Origin: Varroa destructor
Taxonomy: Eukaryota; Arthropoda; Arachnida; Mesostigmata; Varroidae
DNA length: 64,000 bases
Assembly (NCBI RefSeq): GCF_002443255.2
Contig: NW_019211457.1
Span: 45,847,690 to 45,911,689, forward strand
Reading direction: 5' to 3'
Part shown: positions 1 to 14,160 of the stretch, one piece after another
Numbering within the stretch: position 1 is the stretch's first letter
How the letters are laid out: every line of letters starts with the position of its first letter
Notes under the pieces: model-generated
Told to the model about the DNA's origin: nothing
Database searches by the model: none
Seen by the model: the letters and a program-made list of their open reading frames with translations, nothing else
Program-made: the position numbers and the translations under genes

Positions 1-3000
1 ACGATGACGAAAGGCAGACATCATATAGAATTATAGGAACCAAACGAATAACGTGGAAATCAAGATATCTATGCTTGCTTGTGCCCTTTGCTTAGCGAAG
101 ATTGAATAACCTAAACGTTGTATACAGTTGGATTTGTTTGATAGGGTATTACGCGTAAAACGCACTCGCGATTTCAGACCGTAAAATCGTCCGCCAGGCA
201 GCACGGCATAAAGGCCGTTTAAAAAAGACTCTAGGCATTGTCGGGCGACGACTGATATTGCCTTAGCGTTACCAACATCAATAGTCGATTTGTCAGCGAT
301 CGTGTGCTTGAAACTATACGCGATAGCTCTGTACAGTGTTTGATCTCGCTGTAAACATTGCAAATGTCATTGAGGATTACTATGACGAGGGCAAATGGAA
401 CTTGGTATGATGATCGAGAATGGTGTCTTGTCTACCGAGGTCTACTCAGCTTCTTCAAACCTACGACGGCTTCCCATACAAAGTGATCAGCCGAAGTCAA
501 TCGTCAGCCAGCTCGTTGGAGTATTCGGTTGTAGCGGCTCTAAAGCCGTTACTAAATAAACATTGACGTCATAATCGATGTAGCTGCCAGTATCATTCTC
601 TCGGGGTTTGCCACATACTGTTGATCGAGTCCCGATCCTGGCCCTGGTCATCCATCTAACCTCACAGGAACGCACACCATGCGGTACAGGCAAAGTCAGG
701 CCACGCCAACTGTGTGGCTTCTAGCTGACAGCAGATCACTGTTAAGCATCCCTTTTTAACCCTCACACTACTGCATGAGATCCGATAAGATCACGGTTTG
801 CTCCTGCATTTTTGGCCTCCGGCATAAAATCTGCGCGGCCTTCTGTGGAACTGACAGTTTTTGCAAATTGGTTTTTGTAGTCGATGTTTCTTTTTTTAGC
901 TAAAAAAGAAGTGCAACGAGCGGTCATATCTAGAGCGGTCATATTTAGACAACTTTCTACACAATACTTTTTCACTTGTAGTATCCAGTTAGATCAATTC
1001 AGACGCACATGTCCACATACGAACACCTGCAAAAGCGGGAAGCTACAAATGAATAGGCAGCCCCTGTTAGTATATGGCTATCATACCTCGCACGAAGACA
1101 AACCTCGAACACACTAATAGTTACTAGATAGTTTTCGAGTCAATAGGTAATGGCCTTCTGTCTGTCGTTGCCATAACAGGCCATAAGCCTTTCTCGGAGA
1201 TTTCCGTTTCTCTACCAAACATCGAAACACGCGCCGTAATGTTTGAAGCTTTCGTATGCCAAGTACGTGGGAGGATCTGTTCACAGATGTCTACTACAGG
1301 TGATTGTCCTTTGAACCTGACAACTGAAGTTCCATATTTAGGTGTCTTGATAGGTTGCGCGATACAGCAGCTTTTAACAGAATGTTTAAGCGAACTTCGA
1401 ACTTATTCTTATTTCACAGAAAAAAAGCACTTTGCCCCTCAATAATCATCACTATGTCTGATGAAAGTGTTTTTGAATGAAAGTTTGCACACGACGTTAC
1501 TTCAGTGCACTTAATCTAACCAGATCTAAACAAGGAAACATTACACACTTATTGCTATTTATCTCCCGGTTAATCACCATGTATTACCTGCTATCGATTA
1601 TCGACGCCATGATGTTGTTATCTAGTTAGATGTGTGTTGTTTGCTGACTATAGATAGTAGAAGTCAGCTCAGAGCTTCAATATCAAATTTTCCCGCTTCG
1701 TTTCTAACACTTGTCTAGTCTATTTGTATGGAACTCGACTTTTAAATGTAGTACCTGATATAGGTAGGAATACACAAATTTGTTACGTGACTTGTACAGA
1801 GTAAATCTAAATACACACAGAAGGTTATGAGGTAGGAGCAATGGCCAATGTTATTTGTTTTTGCTATAAAATTATTATGCATTGTTATAGTTGCGATGGA
1901 ACACTCTTAATAGATAGCTGGAAATAATTTTTGATCCTGAAATTCAGCTGTTTCCACTACTGGTTAGGATATATTTCGTCATCTTACTTCACCACGGTAT
2001 CTAACATCGTATGAGGTGCAGTGCGACTGCCATGTAATATATGTGCCAAGCAATAATATCTAGCTATGTCCAGTATAACGCTAGACAAGCACACAGCCTA
2101 CAGACGGCACATATCTGTATCTCTTCTATTTATATAAGAACAAGACAGTAATTAAAAGTTACACATATATACTATATATATTAGAATCCTACACAAAAAA
2201 AAAACGCTTGTATTAATCAGAAGTACCGGTAGACATCAGTGAAAAATTAGCTCCGTGTATATGTGTGTCTGTGCGTGTTATTAGTGTTAGTTCAGTGCGT
2301 TCGTTTGCACGACAAATTCACTTCAATATGCGTAATATTATTACCATTTCCTAACAACAATAGCCCCTGACTTTTATACAAATGAGAACGACCGCACTCA
2401 TGTATCAGTTTGACTTTTAGGTGGATAAAATACTGAAACTCTTTGGTATATACCGTACAAAGCCCTGTTTATTTCCTGAAACACGGTCATTAGGTCGCCT
2501 ACCATTCTTCCTACCGCAGCTAAGCGCGCTCACTTCGACCGCTACTGTTCGTGGGTCGCTTCTTGTGTTGGCGTTGTTGAGTATACACCCCCATTACCAA
2601 AGACCCATCAGTGCCATATACACAATGATATTAGATAAAGAACACAAAAGGGTACGCTGCTTTTATATTTGACCAACTACATTCTTAAAATTATTTATAT
2701 AGAAAAGGAAAATGACATTTAAGCACACTCAAGTGGTTCTTTTGTTCATTCTCTTCAACTACACCGCATGGTTAGTATTCTCTCTGTTTCTTGGACCTTT
2801 GACTTCAAATATTTCATTGACTAAGCTCACCTGTAGACGCAACTCATGCTGTAAACAGGCCAGAGAAGCTGCGCGGACATCGGCAACAATAGTAACGGGC
2901 CCAGCATCGGGGCGCGTTGGGTGCGGACGTTGTGGCCCTATCAACAACCCACAAATTGGACGCGACTTATGTGACTGGTTGAAAACAGGGTCGTAACGCT

Positions 3001-6000
3001 GTACCCCCTGATGGTCAGACAAATGTTCCAAATGTGGCAGAAATTATATTTCGATTTTAGGCGTTCTCCGCCGGGTTCGGTAGTGGAAGAGAGGTGAAAG
3101 CAGCGGCACTGTAGTCAACATGATCAACAACATCTGCTGAGAAGGATCAAGTAATAAGCAGGGGATGAAACGCGGAACGGAACCACGTCAATTGCAGATG
3201 ACATTTGCAGCTCTTTCCTGCGCTCCACTCGTGGAATACGCGCACAGGGCTACACATAATTATAGTTGTAATAACGAAATTCTTGACAAAGATTGTTTGG
3301 CCGACTACTTAGTTCCTGCTGCAGTTGTCCTAGTTGCCCTGTGATATCGAATCCACACACCAAGTTGACGGCCACTTATTTCGGCCGCACGTGCCGCACG
3401 CCCTAACCGGCTGAAAGCCTTATTGCTGGCTTGATCTGTTCCTGTCATTGTATTGTAGTATACTATTGTATTCGGAAAGATTGATACCGCGGAGTGAAGG
3501 ATCCCAATCCAAAGAACAATAAAATCGGTAGTAGCTCTAACACCAGTTACAACGTCAATAACCTTGGCCATAAAGTAACACCGATGTCGATAGTTGAAAG
3601 GGCTGTAGGCTGAAAAGTACATTGGACCGGTAGGAAAACACCCCAAACGGGCGAAACCTGGTGTGGCACTATCGCGCCTGATTACCTAGTGAAATGAAAA
3701 TTAATAGAAGCAATTTATAAATTTACTTAAAGAAGATTATTTATTTAGTCTAATACGTTACCACCTTGGTATTCTCAACATTTCTTGTTTATACGCCTTC
3801 ATATGATGCTATAATAATCGATGGGCTCTTCAACAGATGTTGCCGCACGAAGCTGAACTGGGCATATGCTGTGCTCGATTTGGTAAATTTTTGTACATTC
3901 ATTTTTCAGCTCCACAAGCATATTTGTCATATTTTGTTCCCTATAGAACTTGTGGACTCGAAGATTACGAACCGTCAACTTATCAATTTCAACTTATCAT
4001 TCATCAAGAAGTGAAGGAAAGCCGCTCGACATGCATCCGTTAATTTGTAACACAAAGAATTGTCTTAACATGGGCAACTAAATATCTCGTTAATTTTACA
4101 GTAACCAAGTAAACTAATTTAAGGATAGAACATGCTTTCTGCTTGTTAAATTTAAAACGCTAGATCATTAAGTTTGTGAGTGCGGTCAAGATGGTCTCTT
4201 TTCAAACGGAGTTTTAACTGTATGTGGATCATTGTTGGATTCAGGATCCTAAAGCGCATTTAGTCGACCTTCAAGGAGGTCAAACAACATCGCATACTGG
4301 TAATACGTAACAATAAGCGGCATTGCGACTCATAAGTCGTAAATATAGTAAATAGAGCCCGAATCAATCATACGCTTCCCAAAGTTAGTAATAATGCAAC
4401 AAAAAATGGGAAAACAAATTAGTACAAGCATGTATAAACTCATGTCGTTAGTCTGTGATCCTTATCAATTAAAAATACATTCAGTGCATAGCAACATATC
4501 AAATGTGAAAGTGTCTCCATGGAAAAACGACTGTCTGTGGTCACAGACCAGCTGTTATCTAGGTCTATAACATCTTGTAATTAAACTTCAGTTTGGATTC
4601 CGGCTGCCACACACCGATAAATAAATCGAAGTGTTCGTTCTTTTTCAAAGTCGTTTGCTTCTTGTAACCGTACCGGATATACAGTGAAAATGTTAGAGAC
4701 TATATAAATAGACCCTGTGCCCTACTTTTGACGGAATGTTGTTGTATGCAAAATAAAATCAAAACAAAAACTAGATCGTTATTAACATATCCTTCGAAGC
4801 GAACCATACATAGATTATTACATTATAATATTAATAATTACTAATAACTAGCTGATTTTACTAGTTACGTAGCCATACCGCCCCATAAAGTACCGCTGTT
4901 TTTCCGCTATCACATGAAGCTAATGGCGGAACAACGACGAAACAAGAAACTTCACGCTCTTTGCCCGCTTAGCTTCGCGGTTCTACTTCTTGATGCAATT
5001 TCACTTGCCGTCGGTATCTTACGGTGTTCGGAAATTTATACACGAAGGACCGGGCACTTACACGAGGACACGTGCTTCTATACGTACGAGCGCCATAATG
5101 GAACACAGGATCGCGATAATCGAGATGTATATCATCGATTATAGTCGCGTTATCGCCTGACGACCTTTGCCTTTGTACTTTCGGTGCATGTGAGTTCGCA
5201 TCCGACGTGCAGGGGAAACCTATCGAATGATTAAAGATATGGAGCTTTTGGTTGTCAAAGAAGGGAGGGAAGTAGTAAGTGACAAAAACAATCGGCTGGC
5301 GTCAACGGTAGCTATAATTTCAGCGATCTTATAAAAGTTCTTGCAGCCATAGCGAGTTTACGATGTTTCATCACGATACGTGATGACGCCAGGATAATTA
5401 GCGTCATTTAATGGTAAAATGACCATTTAACTAGTTTAGGACTGTGACGCCATTATGCTCAAGCAAGACAGCTGGTCTGTAGAGAATTAGCTATAAAACG
5501 CAGCGACACCTTTTGTTGTTAGGAATTGAAATACAATTATTTTATCTTTGACTTAATTCAGCATTATTGCCAAGCAAATAACTTCTGTCACAGCAGAAAA
5601 TTCACAGGTATCGGCAATCATTAAGACAAAGCGTAGCTGACAAAGGCAACGGCAGTCACTCTATTGTCGGACGATTGTCCACTCCATAGCGCTACAGAAA
5701 ATTGATTGCTTTCCCTGGTCTAGTTTCTTTTTCTTTTTTGAGAAACGTTTCGAAACTTTCGGAAATCGGTCACACGCGAACTAACGGTTACCCATTTGAG
5801 TTAATTTCTTCTACAAACAACACTAACGTATAATGTTGCATTCCCTTTCGTTGTCTGTGCTTCCGAGGTATTCCATAATGATTGCATTGTTACATTTTTC
5901 CTACTATTTAAACTGTTATGGTGACGCACAACAACCAAGCCAAAAAAGGCATGTGTGCAAACGTTAACACTACGACGACGATTAAAATGATCATGATTAT

Positions 6001-9000
6001 ATATATTAATACTTATTATTGATTGCAGAACGACGCTTGAAAAAGTTGCACAGATGGCGTCCTACATGTTGTATGATAATGTCTGATAGACTCTGAGACA
6101 GAGTGTGGTCGGCCATTGTAATCAAAATGGCTGACTAATTATTTCAATCATAATTCTACAGAGGGTTATTTCTACTTATTCAGTTTGTTTTGTGTCAAAT
6201 AGTTCGGTCGCGTGTCATACGATTTGTAAGATAATGGCAACGTTTTGTAGCCAGGTGGCTTATATCCTTTGAATAATTTCCGCTGTGTTAGTGCGTCGCC
6301 AACTAGCGACTAAGGACACTACGAAAGATATCAATTTCTGCGTAGCTCGCATTGAAATAGCGCCTGTTAGGGTCAACAGCGTTTGAAGTATGTTGCAGAA
6401 AGTATTTGTGTGTGAGCGTACCGTTTTTTTTGGCAAAGTTAAGCTCTGCTGTACCGTAGCATAATGCGACGCGTAATTCTAGTCAGTACCATCGACTGCC
6501 AACTGCAATCGATGTTTTGTAGAGATGTAGCCTTAAAAGGAAACTTCTGCTATTATAAAGATAAGCTATTACTTTTTATGGCCGTTCAGGACAGCCTGGC
6601 CACTGCATAATAGTGCAAATCTCGCCACTTCAAAGAACGCGCCCTTTCATTATCTTCCATATCTATGCTATGCCGAGTTTACTTAGCTGAGATTGATTGT
6701 GGAGTCTAGCAAAAATGGGTGGCTCATTAATAACCTGAGCCACCATTACCTGAAAGAACTAGTAGGTATTCTCCAAGGAAACGTTTTACCGTACGTTCGA
6801 AGGAGAATAAGGTACCGTCTTCTTGACACAGTAGTGTCAATGACGAGAATATCGAAAAAAACTCGCGTGCGAATCTATTCCAGTTAGAACACACTGTCCC
6901 TACGGAGACCACAACGCTCGTTACGTACACCTCCCTTCAAATAACGGCGCAACGCATGACCTGTTAGCTGCACCGTGCTAGCGACGAAGAACTTCGCGAT
7001 GCAATACAGTATAGATCTGTGTGTTGCATGTCCCTGCGTACAAACATGTATGAGGTGACGACGCTCAAGCAAGACAAGAAAACAACATTTTCATGTGGGA
7101 CCCGTACATACAAGTTACACATACACCCAAACTTCATAGTCATTATCTTCACGAACGCGGCACGACAGCAGCATAACATGACGGAGTCACAAAGGTTCAC
7201 CCGAAGTCGCGATTCACACTGTAATTTCCGCCTGTGCGAAATTCGTGTAAAATCAGAGATGGTTGTTGACTAGAAGGCGAATAATTGAAATCGGCCATTT
7301 ACGCTAGCCGTTATTGTTAGAAGATGTTACGGCACAATGCTAAACGTGTTAGCGTCACGCGATTTTGTGACTCTAGCGTATTAAGTAATAACTTGGTATT
7401 TTCCTAAGATTTTCAAAAAGTGGCTCCATTCAATCCACCCGAGGGTAATATATTTTTACCATACACTTACATACTCTATGCTCATTACAGTTTTTTTTTA
7501 TTATTAATATTATTATTATAAATAACACACGCGCACCCACATGAGCTGGCAGAGTAAGACAGGGCCAAGAAGCGACGGTGTACTACGGCGGTCAAAATCG
7601 CTAATTTGTTATAATACAATATGGCTATATTCGAAAGCATAACGACTTCAAGGGCACGCAGACTCAGTGTGTGACGTAGTTTTATCCCTATAAAACGTAG
7701 AGGAACATCTACCGTCGCGTCAGATTGTCCACCTCATCATAATTTTGGCTAACCAGCATCCGTTCCAAACAGGGAACAGGGCTGTTGGCCATTTTGGCAT
7801 TTGAAATTTTCCGCCTCACAACGTTCGACGTCTGAGCGTTAACATTACAAATACGTAAGGAAGGCTATACGTGCATACCATATATACATTGCTTGTTTTG
7901 AAAAATGTCATGCTAATGTGTATGACTGATGTAGGTTGTCATGAAAAAAAATTATACCTACATTATCACGAACAGATATCAAATTGGCAAGTGCGAACCC
8001 GATTGGCCATTGCATATTGTTATTGTGAGATTTTATCAACATTACCGTTATCGCATGCGAGCGGTATGAAAAAACAGGTTATATACCTACCAAAATTTTA
8101 GTAAAAATTTTTTCCTATTTCTCTAGCCGGCGTCCATGTGGAAGGTTTCAAGATGCTTGCCCTTACAGACACCATCGTCCTATATAGTGTTTCTGGAAAT
8201 GTTTGTGGATTAAGGTGATCACCACGCGCTAAATGTGCAGTAAAGAAGTTCTTAACATCTATTGTAATGGAAAAAAATGTTGCAATGTGAGATCCAAGCA
8301 CTGCTAGTATAGTTCTTCAGTTTGACATCTCATTTGAGCTTCTTATGCGTAGTGCTCCAACGTCAACTAGTGTTAACGACACAGTAATTTCAATTTATGC
8401 TTGTACCGTGTGTTAGTGCGTAAATCGACGCTGTATCTGGCAGATAAATTGTCAATTTCCGAAGAATAGATGTGGCCATTAGCGAGGTTTTCCTTCTTTT
8501 TTTCCTGTGCTTCCTGTTGCTTAAATCATCCCTCAGATTCGCATGATCCATTTACGTGAACATTGAGCCGTCCTCGGTCAGTATGCGTACATGAGCTAAA
8601 CAAGTTACTATTAGTTAGTTCAAAGGGTGGACGCTCTATTGACGCTCATAATATCACAACACAATGTGTTGTTTTGGGAACTTCTACTAGCTGTCGATAC
8701 ATGGCTAATACCCAACAATACCCCCTAACAAAGCCCGTATTGTTACTCCTTGCTGGGCGTCGCGAAAAACACCCAAGTTCGTCGCAGAGAGCCGCCAATC
8801 ATATCGAGTGTTTAATTGTAATGGTTTTCATAGATTTCTCGGTATACAGCTCAAATGGTGCCGATAAAGTTTAACTGTTGATGTCGTATACATTTTAGAA
8901 GATGAAAATGTGCAAAATAATTATCTACTATAATTGAAACGAGGGCGCGAATCTTCCCCTCACTTTCCAATGTATTACGTCATTGACTCGTTATCTTCGG

Positions 9001-12000
9001 AGACCTCTTATCATATAGCAATTTTCGGATTAGTACAAGAGAATCTCAAATGTAAATTACCATTCTGTTTGTACATAAACAACTGTTGTGTTGCACGCTT
9101 TGCCGACGTCTGTCACATCTGAACGTTTTTTGAATGGGCATCGGCTAAATAAGATGTCAAACAGAATATAGATTGGGATATCTCTCAATCTAGGCCCGAC
9201 AACAATTCTTTACTACTTAGCAAGGTGTCACCCTATAGAGCCATAACAGCATCACAAGGTTCTTTTTACGGTGTTTATGCACTTGAACTTGAGCCATAAA
9301 TGTGGACTGGCAAACTAACACACAGATGTATAACGACTAAATGCCCTCCGGGCCAGTTATTTTAGCAGCAAATAGAGCTCCAATCCAGTTGGTTGTAATA
9401 ACAGTATTTGGAGAGATGAACCCAGTCGTTGATGTTACTTTGTTGGTATGTAAACAACACGAACCCGTTTTTGTCAGAGATTTACCAACGCCACCAAAAG
9501 TGGTTCAAACTAGCTTCTCTGGTTAATCAACGCTCATATATTGGTGCTTGGCAATCTTGTTGACGACTTATCAAACCAATGATAGTATAAAGTAGTCAAC
9601 GAAACGATTTGTTTACCTTATGTAAGTTGTTTCGTATTGGATCTGTGTTTAAAATATCACATTTCTGTCGTTTAAATCCATCAGAATATTGTAGTTTTAT
9701 ATTGTTTCATAGTACAACTTCTAACGATTCGTACAGAAGTGCGCGGGACGTTTCCCAACTGCTACCCTTCAACAGCTACCGTAACAAACTACGCTCCCTC
9801 TTTTGCAAAGTTTTCTCCTTCTGGTAAAATTAAAATTCTAATATTGGTAATAATAACGATAAATCGCTCGAAATGGGCAAAAACCAAACGCACAAATTCA
9901 GACCAAATCGTTTGTGAATTGGAAAACTGATTATATATCTACCTTGTTGCCTTCATCGTTTCTGTTTGGGGCTTGCCGACGTTATGCGATAAAATACAAG
10001 CTACCAGCTGGGCAGCGGAGCGAATGGCCAATACGCGTTATATTAATTACAGTTTTCAAGGTTGTTTTATAGCAACGCCTAACAGCAATCATTGAAGCCA
10101 TTGGAGTCGAACTGAGTATTGAACTTTTGCCACTCTCTGTTCACTTCTAATGCGTATAATAGTAACAATGATCATGTGAAAACTTTCTTGTGGAGTTCAT
10201 TCGCACGGACTAAGTTGCCGCCGCTTTGCGCTGTTTGTCAAAACGTTTCGACGCTTCCAGAAAATTGCGACGTCTTACGACTGCATGTTCCCATTCCCGC
10301 TGAACACCGCTACTTTAATATCACAAGCTGAGGGCTACACATGCTGGATTTAAGCTGCTTACCTGAGCTTGTTTGCCTATTGCTTTTATTATAAGAGTTG
10401 TTTGAGATAAACTGTAGGGGAACGCTGGGCGACGGCACGGCTCCAGCGTAATATCAATAGAGCAGTCTATATATTTGTATGCAGGCATAATCCTAAACTG
10501 CAGACGACTAGACCTAAAGCATAGGTCTATACATAACAGACACTGCGAACTTATAGCTTCTTGTTATAATGATTGATAGGATACGATGAGATTCGAACAC
10601 GTTTCGTAAATCAGTATAGCTAAACTCCCTTACTTAATCGAGTCACTCGAACAACATGTCAGGTTACGCAGATACGTAATTCGCCCTAGACTACCTAGCT
10701 CTATAGACCGATTACAGCCACTTCGTTATAACATACCTAAAGCATATGTTGTTGCATGTAATTTATGGGCTAGTTATTACACAGGAACGTTTTCTAGGAA
10801 CAGAAGACGCTCAAGCCGTTCAGTTATCCGATACGTGCCCTGCACGATACCGCATTTAGGCTTTAGCTCGAAATACTATCAAGCCATAAGCTATTTACTA
10901 TGAACTACATACCAGCTACAAGTCTATTGTATATATTTATCACTATGTATCTCTCAAATGTAGCGCATTTGTTGATATGTGCCCTCGTGGACTGTTGCAG
11001 AACTATTGCGTAAGGATCAAACACATCAAACCGATTATAAGCCAACATGTGAGCGGCGATGCCACGAAAATGCTTAAGACAAATATGGCGATCCTAGCTT
11101 ACAACGTTGTTTGTCGCTTCAATGTCTGCAGAGTCTGAGTCAGTTCCGCTGCACTCGTGCATGAGCCTACCAATCTTGTGACACATTAGAACCGAACGAT
11201 GAATCCATCACTTTCTATAGTATATATATATGTACGCTACGCAGTGTTAGATTAATATTCTTCTATATCCGTGGCTGTACTGGAAATCACTGTAAATAGA
11301 CGTGGGCAGGTTGATAAGTTAAAACTCATTCCTGCCGTGGCCAAAGCTTGCTGCAAGTTATGTACAATCGATACGCAGTTAACAATTTTCGTCTAGTCAT
11401 GGCAGTGTCGACCACACCTTGACGACCCTATAGGTAACCTACGACGTGCCTCGGTCTTTTTATTACGATAATCACAAGCCCACGCGCTAACGTCGCTGTT
11501 CGATAGCATTTTCGTAGTAATCTTTAGTCGGAAGGGTAGAGGGGTTATGACACGCCTCATCCCGATAGACGACCACCAGCGCGATGCTTGAACAAAAACT
11601 GGTAAGTGGCCAGTATCGCAAAAAAGCTTGATCTTGTTTGTTCTATTACGGATACGCCATTATTCTCAATGCACGGGAGCTAAGTAATAATTCAATAGAC
11701 AGCAAACAAAATAGACTGTACATATAATTTGACCTTCCATAACACATAGAACGTTAGAGATTATATTGAATGTTCGAGCATATTGGATGCTGTCACTTTT
11801 GAGCGGGAAGCTGGCATACGCTGGCAGAGCTTTATACGTACCGAAAGGGTAAATAATTTATACCTGGAGCTCGAGGCCGAAGCATCAAATGTGCGGACAG
11901 AATCTCGTTTATGGCATCAATAAGGAACAACTAATGTTTGCTTGTTTTCTTCAATATGACAAAGCACTGCGTACTACTCGGCGAACCTTAAAGACATGTA

Positions 12001-12678
12001 CTTTCGATAACTGTCAAGAAGGAAATTCACCAACGAGAAATCTTATCGACACGCACGTAGCGGTTTCCACTATGGACGAACGTTTCTATAGACGTACTTA
12101 GTCCAATTAATTATTCTCTGAGTTTCTTGTTGCCAGAATTAATCTGCGGAATTAATAGGGTGTCGGACATAAAACAATTTTTTAAACTTACCTACCTAAT
12201 TGATGAATAATAATGGTAATAATAACAAATAATAACCGCATTATCAATAGTGTGGCTATATGTGTGTTGGCGTATCTGCTACCGCCATGGTAGACTCGTG
12301 CCGACACTACACAAAAAGAAAACAAAGACTAGTTTAAACGCCATGGTCACTGCGGTCATCATTGGCTTTTTACGCCGGTCTTCGTCAGCGCCTGTCATTT
12401 GCTACATATCACGTACGCATCGTCATCATCAAACGATGAACAGGTCTGAATATTAGACCGGTGTAGTCCGGTCTCTCAAGACCAATCAGATTCTATGCGT
12501 TCTGATGTAACATTGTACTCGTAAGCAAAACACCGCCCACCAGATTATCGTCATCATCTGTGATCTGGGGCGTGCCGCCATCCATTTTTATCTTCAAATT
12601 TATGAGTGTCGGTAAGATTCCAATAAAATACTGAACGCGGTTATTTATTATTAGAATATCTTACCTTTCAAATCGACA
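1..12678. other. AT-rich non-coding stretch, no gene recognised
   Basis: Open frames here reach at most about 113 codons, occur on both strands and overlap one another. None resembles a protein family I know. The minus-strand syndapin start exon at 21.4-21.6 kb transcribes towards this region, so it may be intron of that gene; that is inference, since no second syndapin exon could be found. A reverse-strand search by eye for the conserved tryptophan motifs of the F-BAR domain gave nothing. Slightly GC-richer patches lie at about 120-700, 2.85-3.0 and 3.3-3.65 kb. Confidence 0.5.
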
Positions 12679-12690
12679 TAAAAAATATAT

Positions 12691-12726
<36 letters not shown>
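12679..12726. repeat. TA dinucleotide microsatellite
   Basis: A short A-run leads into nearly uninterrupted TA repeats, broken by a single AA about halfway. The run ends exactly at the left arm of the inverted repeat that follows, as expected if a TA-targeting element inserted into it. Confidence 0.9.
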
Positions 12727-12807
12727 CAGTGATTTTAAAATTTATTTGTTAGAGACTATCGAGCATTGTGATTAATCCGACATAACAAATAAATTTTAAA
12801 ATCACTG
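12727..12807. mobile_element. Tiny Tc1/mariner-like MITE or perfect hairpin
   Basis: A perfect 25-bp inverted repeat (12727-12751 and 12783-12807; 26 bp if the flanking A/T pair is counted) encloses a 31-base spacer. The arms begin and end CAGTG/CACTG, the terminal signature seen in many Tc1-type elements. A TA dinucleotide lies directly on the left, within the TA microsatellite. The right flank reads TC, so a clean TA target duplication is not seen. There is no room for a transposase. Alternatives are a hairpin RNA source or a non-mobile palindrome; the perfect arms fit a young element or an expressed duplex better than a microRNA precursor. Confidence 0.5.
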
Positions 12808-13743
12808 TCGCCAATGAAGTAAAAACAAAAATACATTCGTATGTTAATCCTTCCTCTATATAGAATAGACGCGCGAATGCCATAAAATACCGCTCAACAT
12901 CTCGTTTAAGAGAAACACACCTTAAATACGAGACCGTTCTCTGTAACTTAGAGCGTTTCCGCTTCTGATTTCCAACGTTTTGACATGCTACAGTGAAATC
13001 GGATGCGTCAGTGATCAATCAATCATTTAATTTCGAGATTCGTTTAGTTGCATCAAAAGTGACATGTCAGTGATCCCTTACGGAACAGCTATACCCTATA
13101 TATACACAGGAACCTTGTACGTTAGAATAATTCGTATGGCATAATTTAGAATTTCAATCAGTTTCGTCTCACTTGAGAGCGTCACATATGTGCGTTCGTT
13201 CGGATGAAGTATACGTGCCATGGATGCGATATGATTAAACGTTTTGAACGTCCTTCGCCTGCCACTGCCCCCAACCTTTATACGTGTTGGCCGTCGGGCG
13301 CCTAACGAAGTATTTTCGTTTGTCATCGTTCAGAGGAAATTCAACCTAAACGAGATCAAGCCACAAACGACCACATCGCTGATTATAAACCGTCTACTTC
13401 GACCCAATACTGACGACGCGATGGGATTCCGTTTGCCGAGATTTCGATGCCCGGCGCTTGCTGACCCCCAGAAAAGTGCTGGGAATAATATTCTGAATCA
13501 TATCTAATTCGGCCATCATCATCGCCGTTTCTTTAATTCGATGCTGTATGAACTGCACGCGTTTATTCTTCTCGAACAATGACGGCTACCGCACGCGCAC
13601 GAGAGGCCGACCATATTACTACGTCAAAACGAGCCACAATAAACCGCAAGATCCGCAACAAGTCTGCTGACTGCTGTCAGGCACTGATTCACGATCCGTA
13701 ATGGCAGATAAGTGGAATTTCGTTTGTCATCCACTTAAAATGA

Positions 13744-14160
13744 ATGAGCCAGCCGCTGTTTCCGTCGTGCGAATATTTTTCTCCGGCCATCACAGAAACA
13801 CTGATGTACTCATATGCACAGGCGCCTCGTAATTTTCTTCTTTGGTTTCATGGCCGACATTCGATTATCGAGCGTTCGCGATTTTCGGTAGTTTTGTCGG
13901 TCAACACGACATCGCGACCCGAAGAACCGACGAGCGAAGTGACGCTGGTTCTAAAACCGAGACCGGCAGACGACCGCCTTAGCGATAATCTGTGCGCTAA
14001 AATTCATCCCGAGATTTTTTTCGCGTCTTGTTTTCGAATCGTTAACTTGATACAGGATAGCTTGACACCGATAGGTCCTTCGTTCGTCGAATTAACGGAT
14101 CTATACGAAGGGCGCCATGACCAAATCATTTTTTGTTCGAATTTTGCGTCCAAAGAGTAG
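13744..14160 (+). CDS. Uncharacterised 138-codon open frame, doubtful
   Basis: This is one of the longest open frames in the window and lies in a locally CpG-rich block. The predicted protein has no signal peptide, no clear membrane segment and no motif I recognise. Codons such as TCG, CGA, CCG and GAA are frequent, which partly explains the lack of stops. It has its own ATG and stop, so it could be an intronless gene, a decayed element fragment or chance. There is no support from neighbouring exons. Confidence 0.15.
   Translation: MSQPLFPSCEYFSPAITETLMYSYAQAPRNFLLWFHGRHSIIERSRFSVVLSVNTTSRPEEPTSEVTLVLKPRPADDRLSDNLCAKIHPEIFFASCFRIVNLIQDSLTPIGPSFVELTDLYEGRHDQIIFCSNFASKE

Noticed and set aside
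31..693. Minus-strand frames of 110 and 68 codons at the left edge
   Set aside because: They look somewhat protein-like, but I could not assign any family, no good splice borders join them, and they do not match the missing parts of syndapin.
2712..3031. Overlapping plus and minus frames, the plus one with a hydrophobic start
   Set aside because: Both strands are open over the same bases, neither product is recognised, and the hydrophobic start can arise from T-rich DNA.
3305..3646. Minus-strand 113-codon frame
   Set aside because: No recognisable motif, no exon borders, and composition as in the surrounding DNA.
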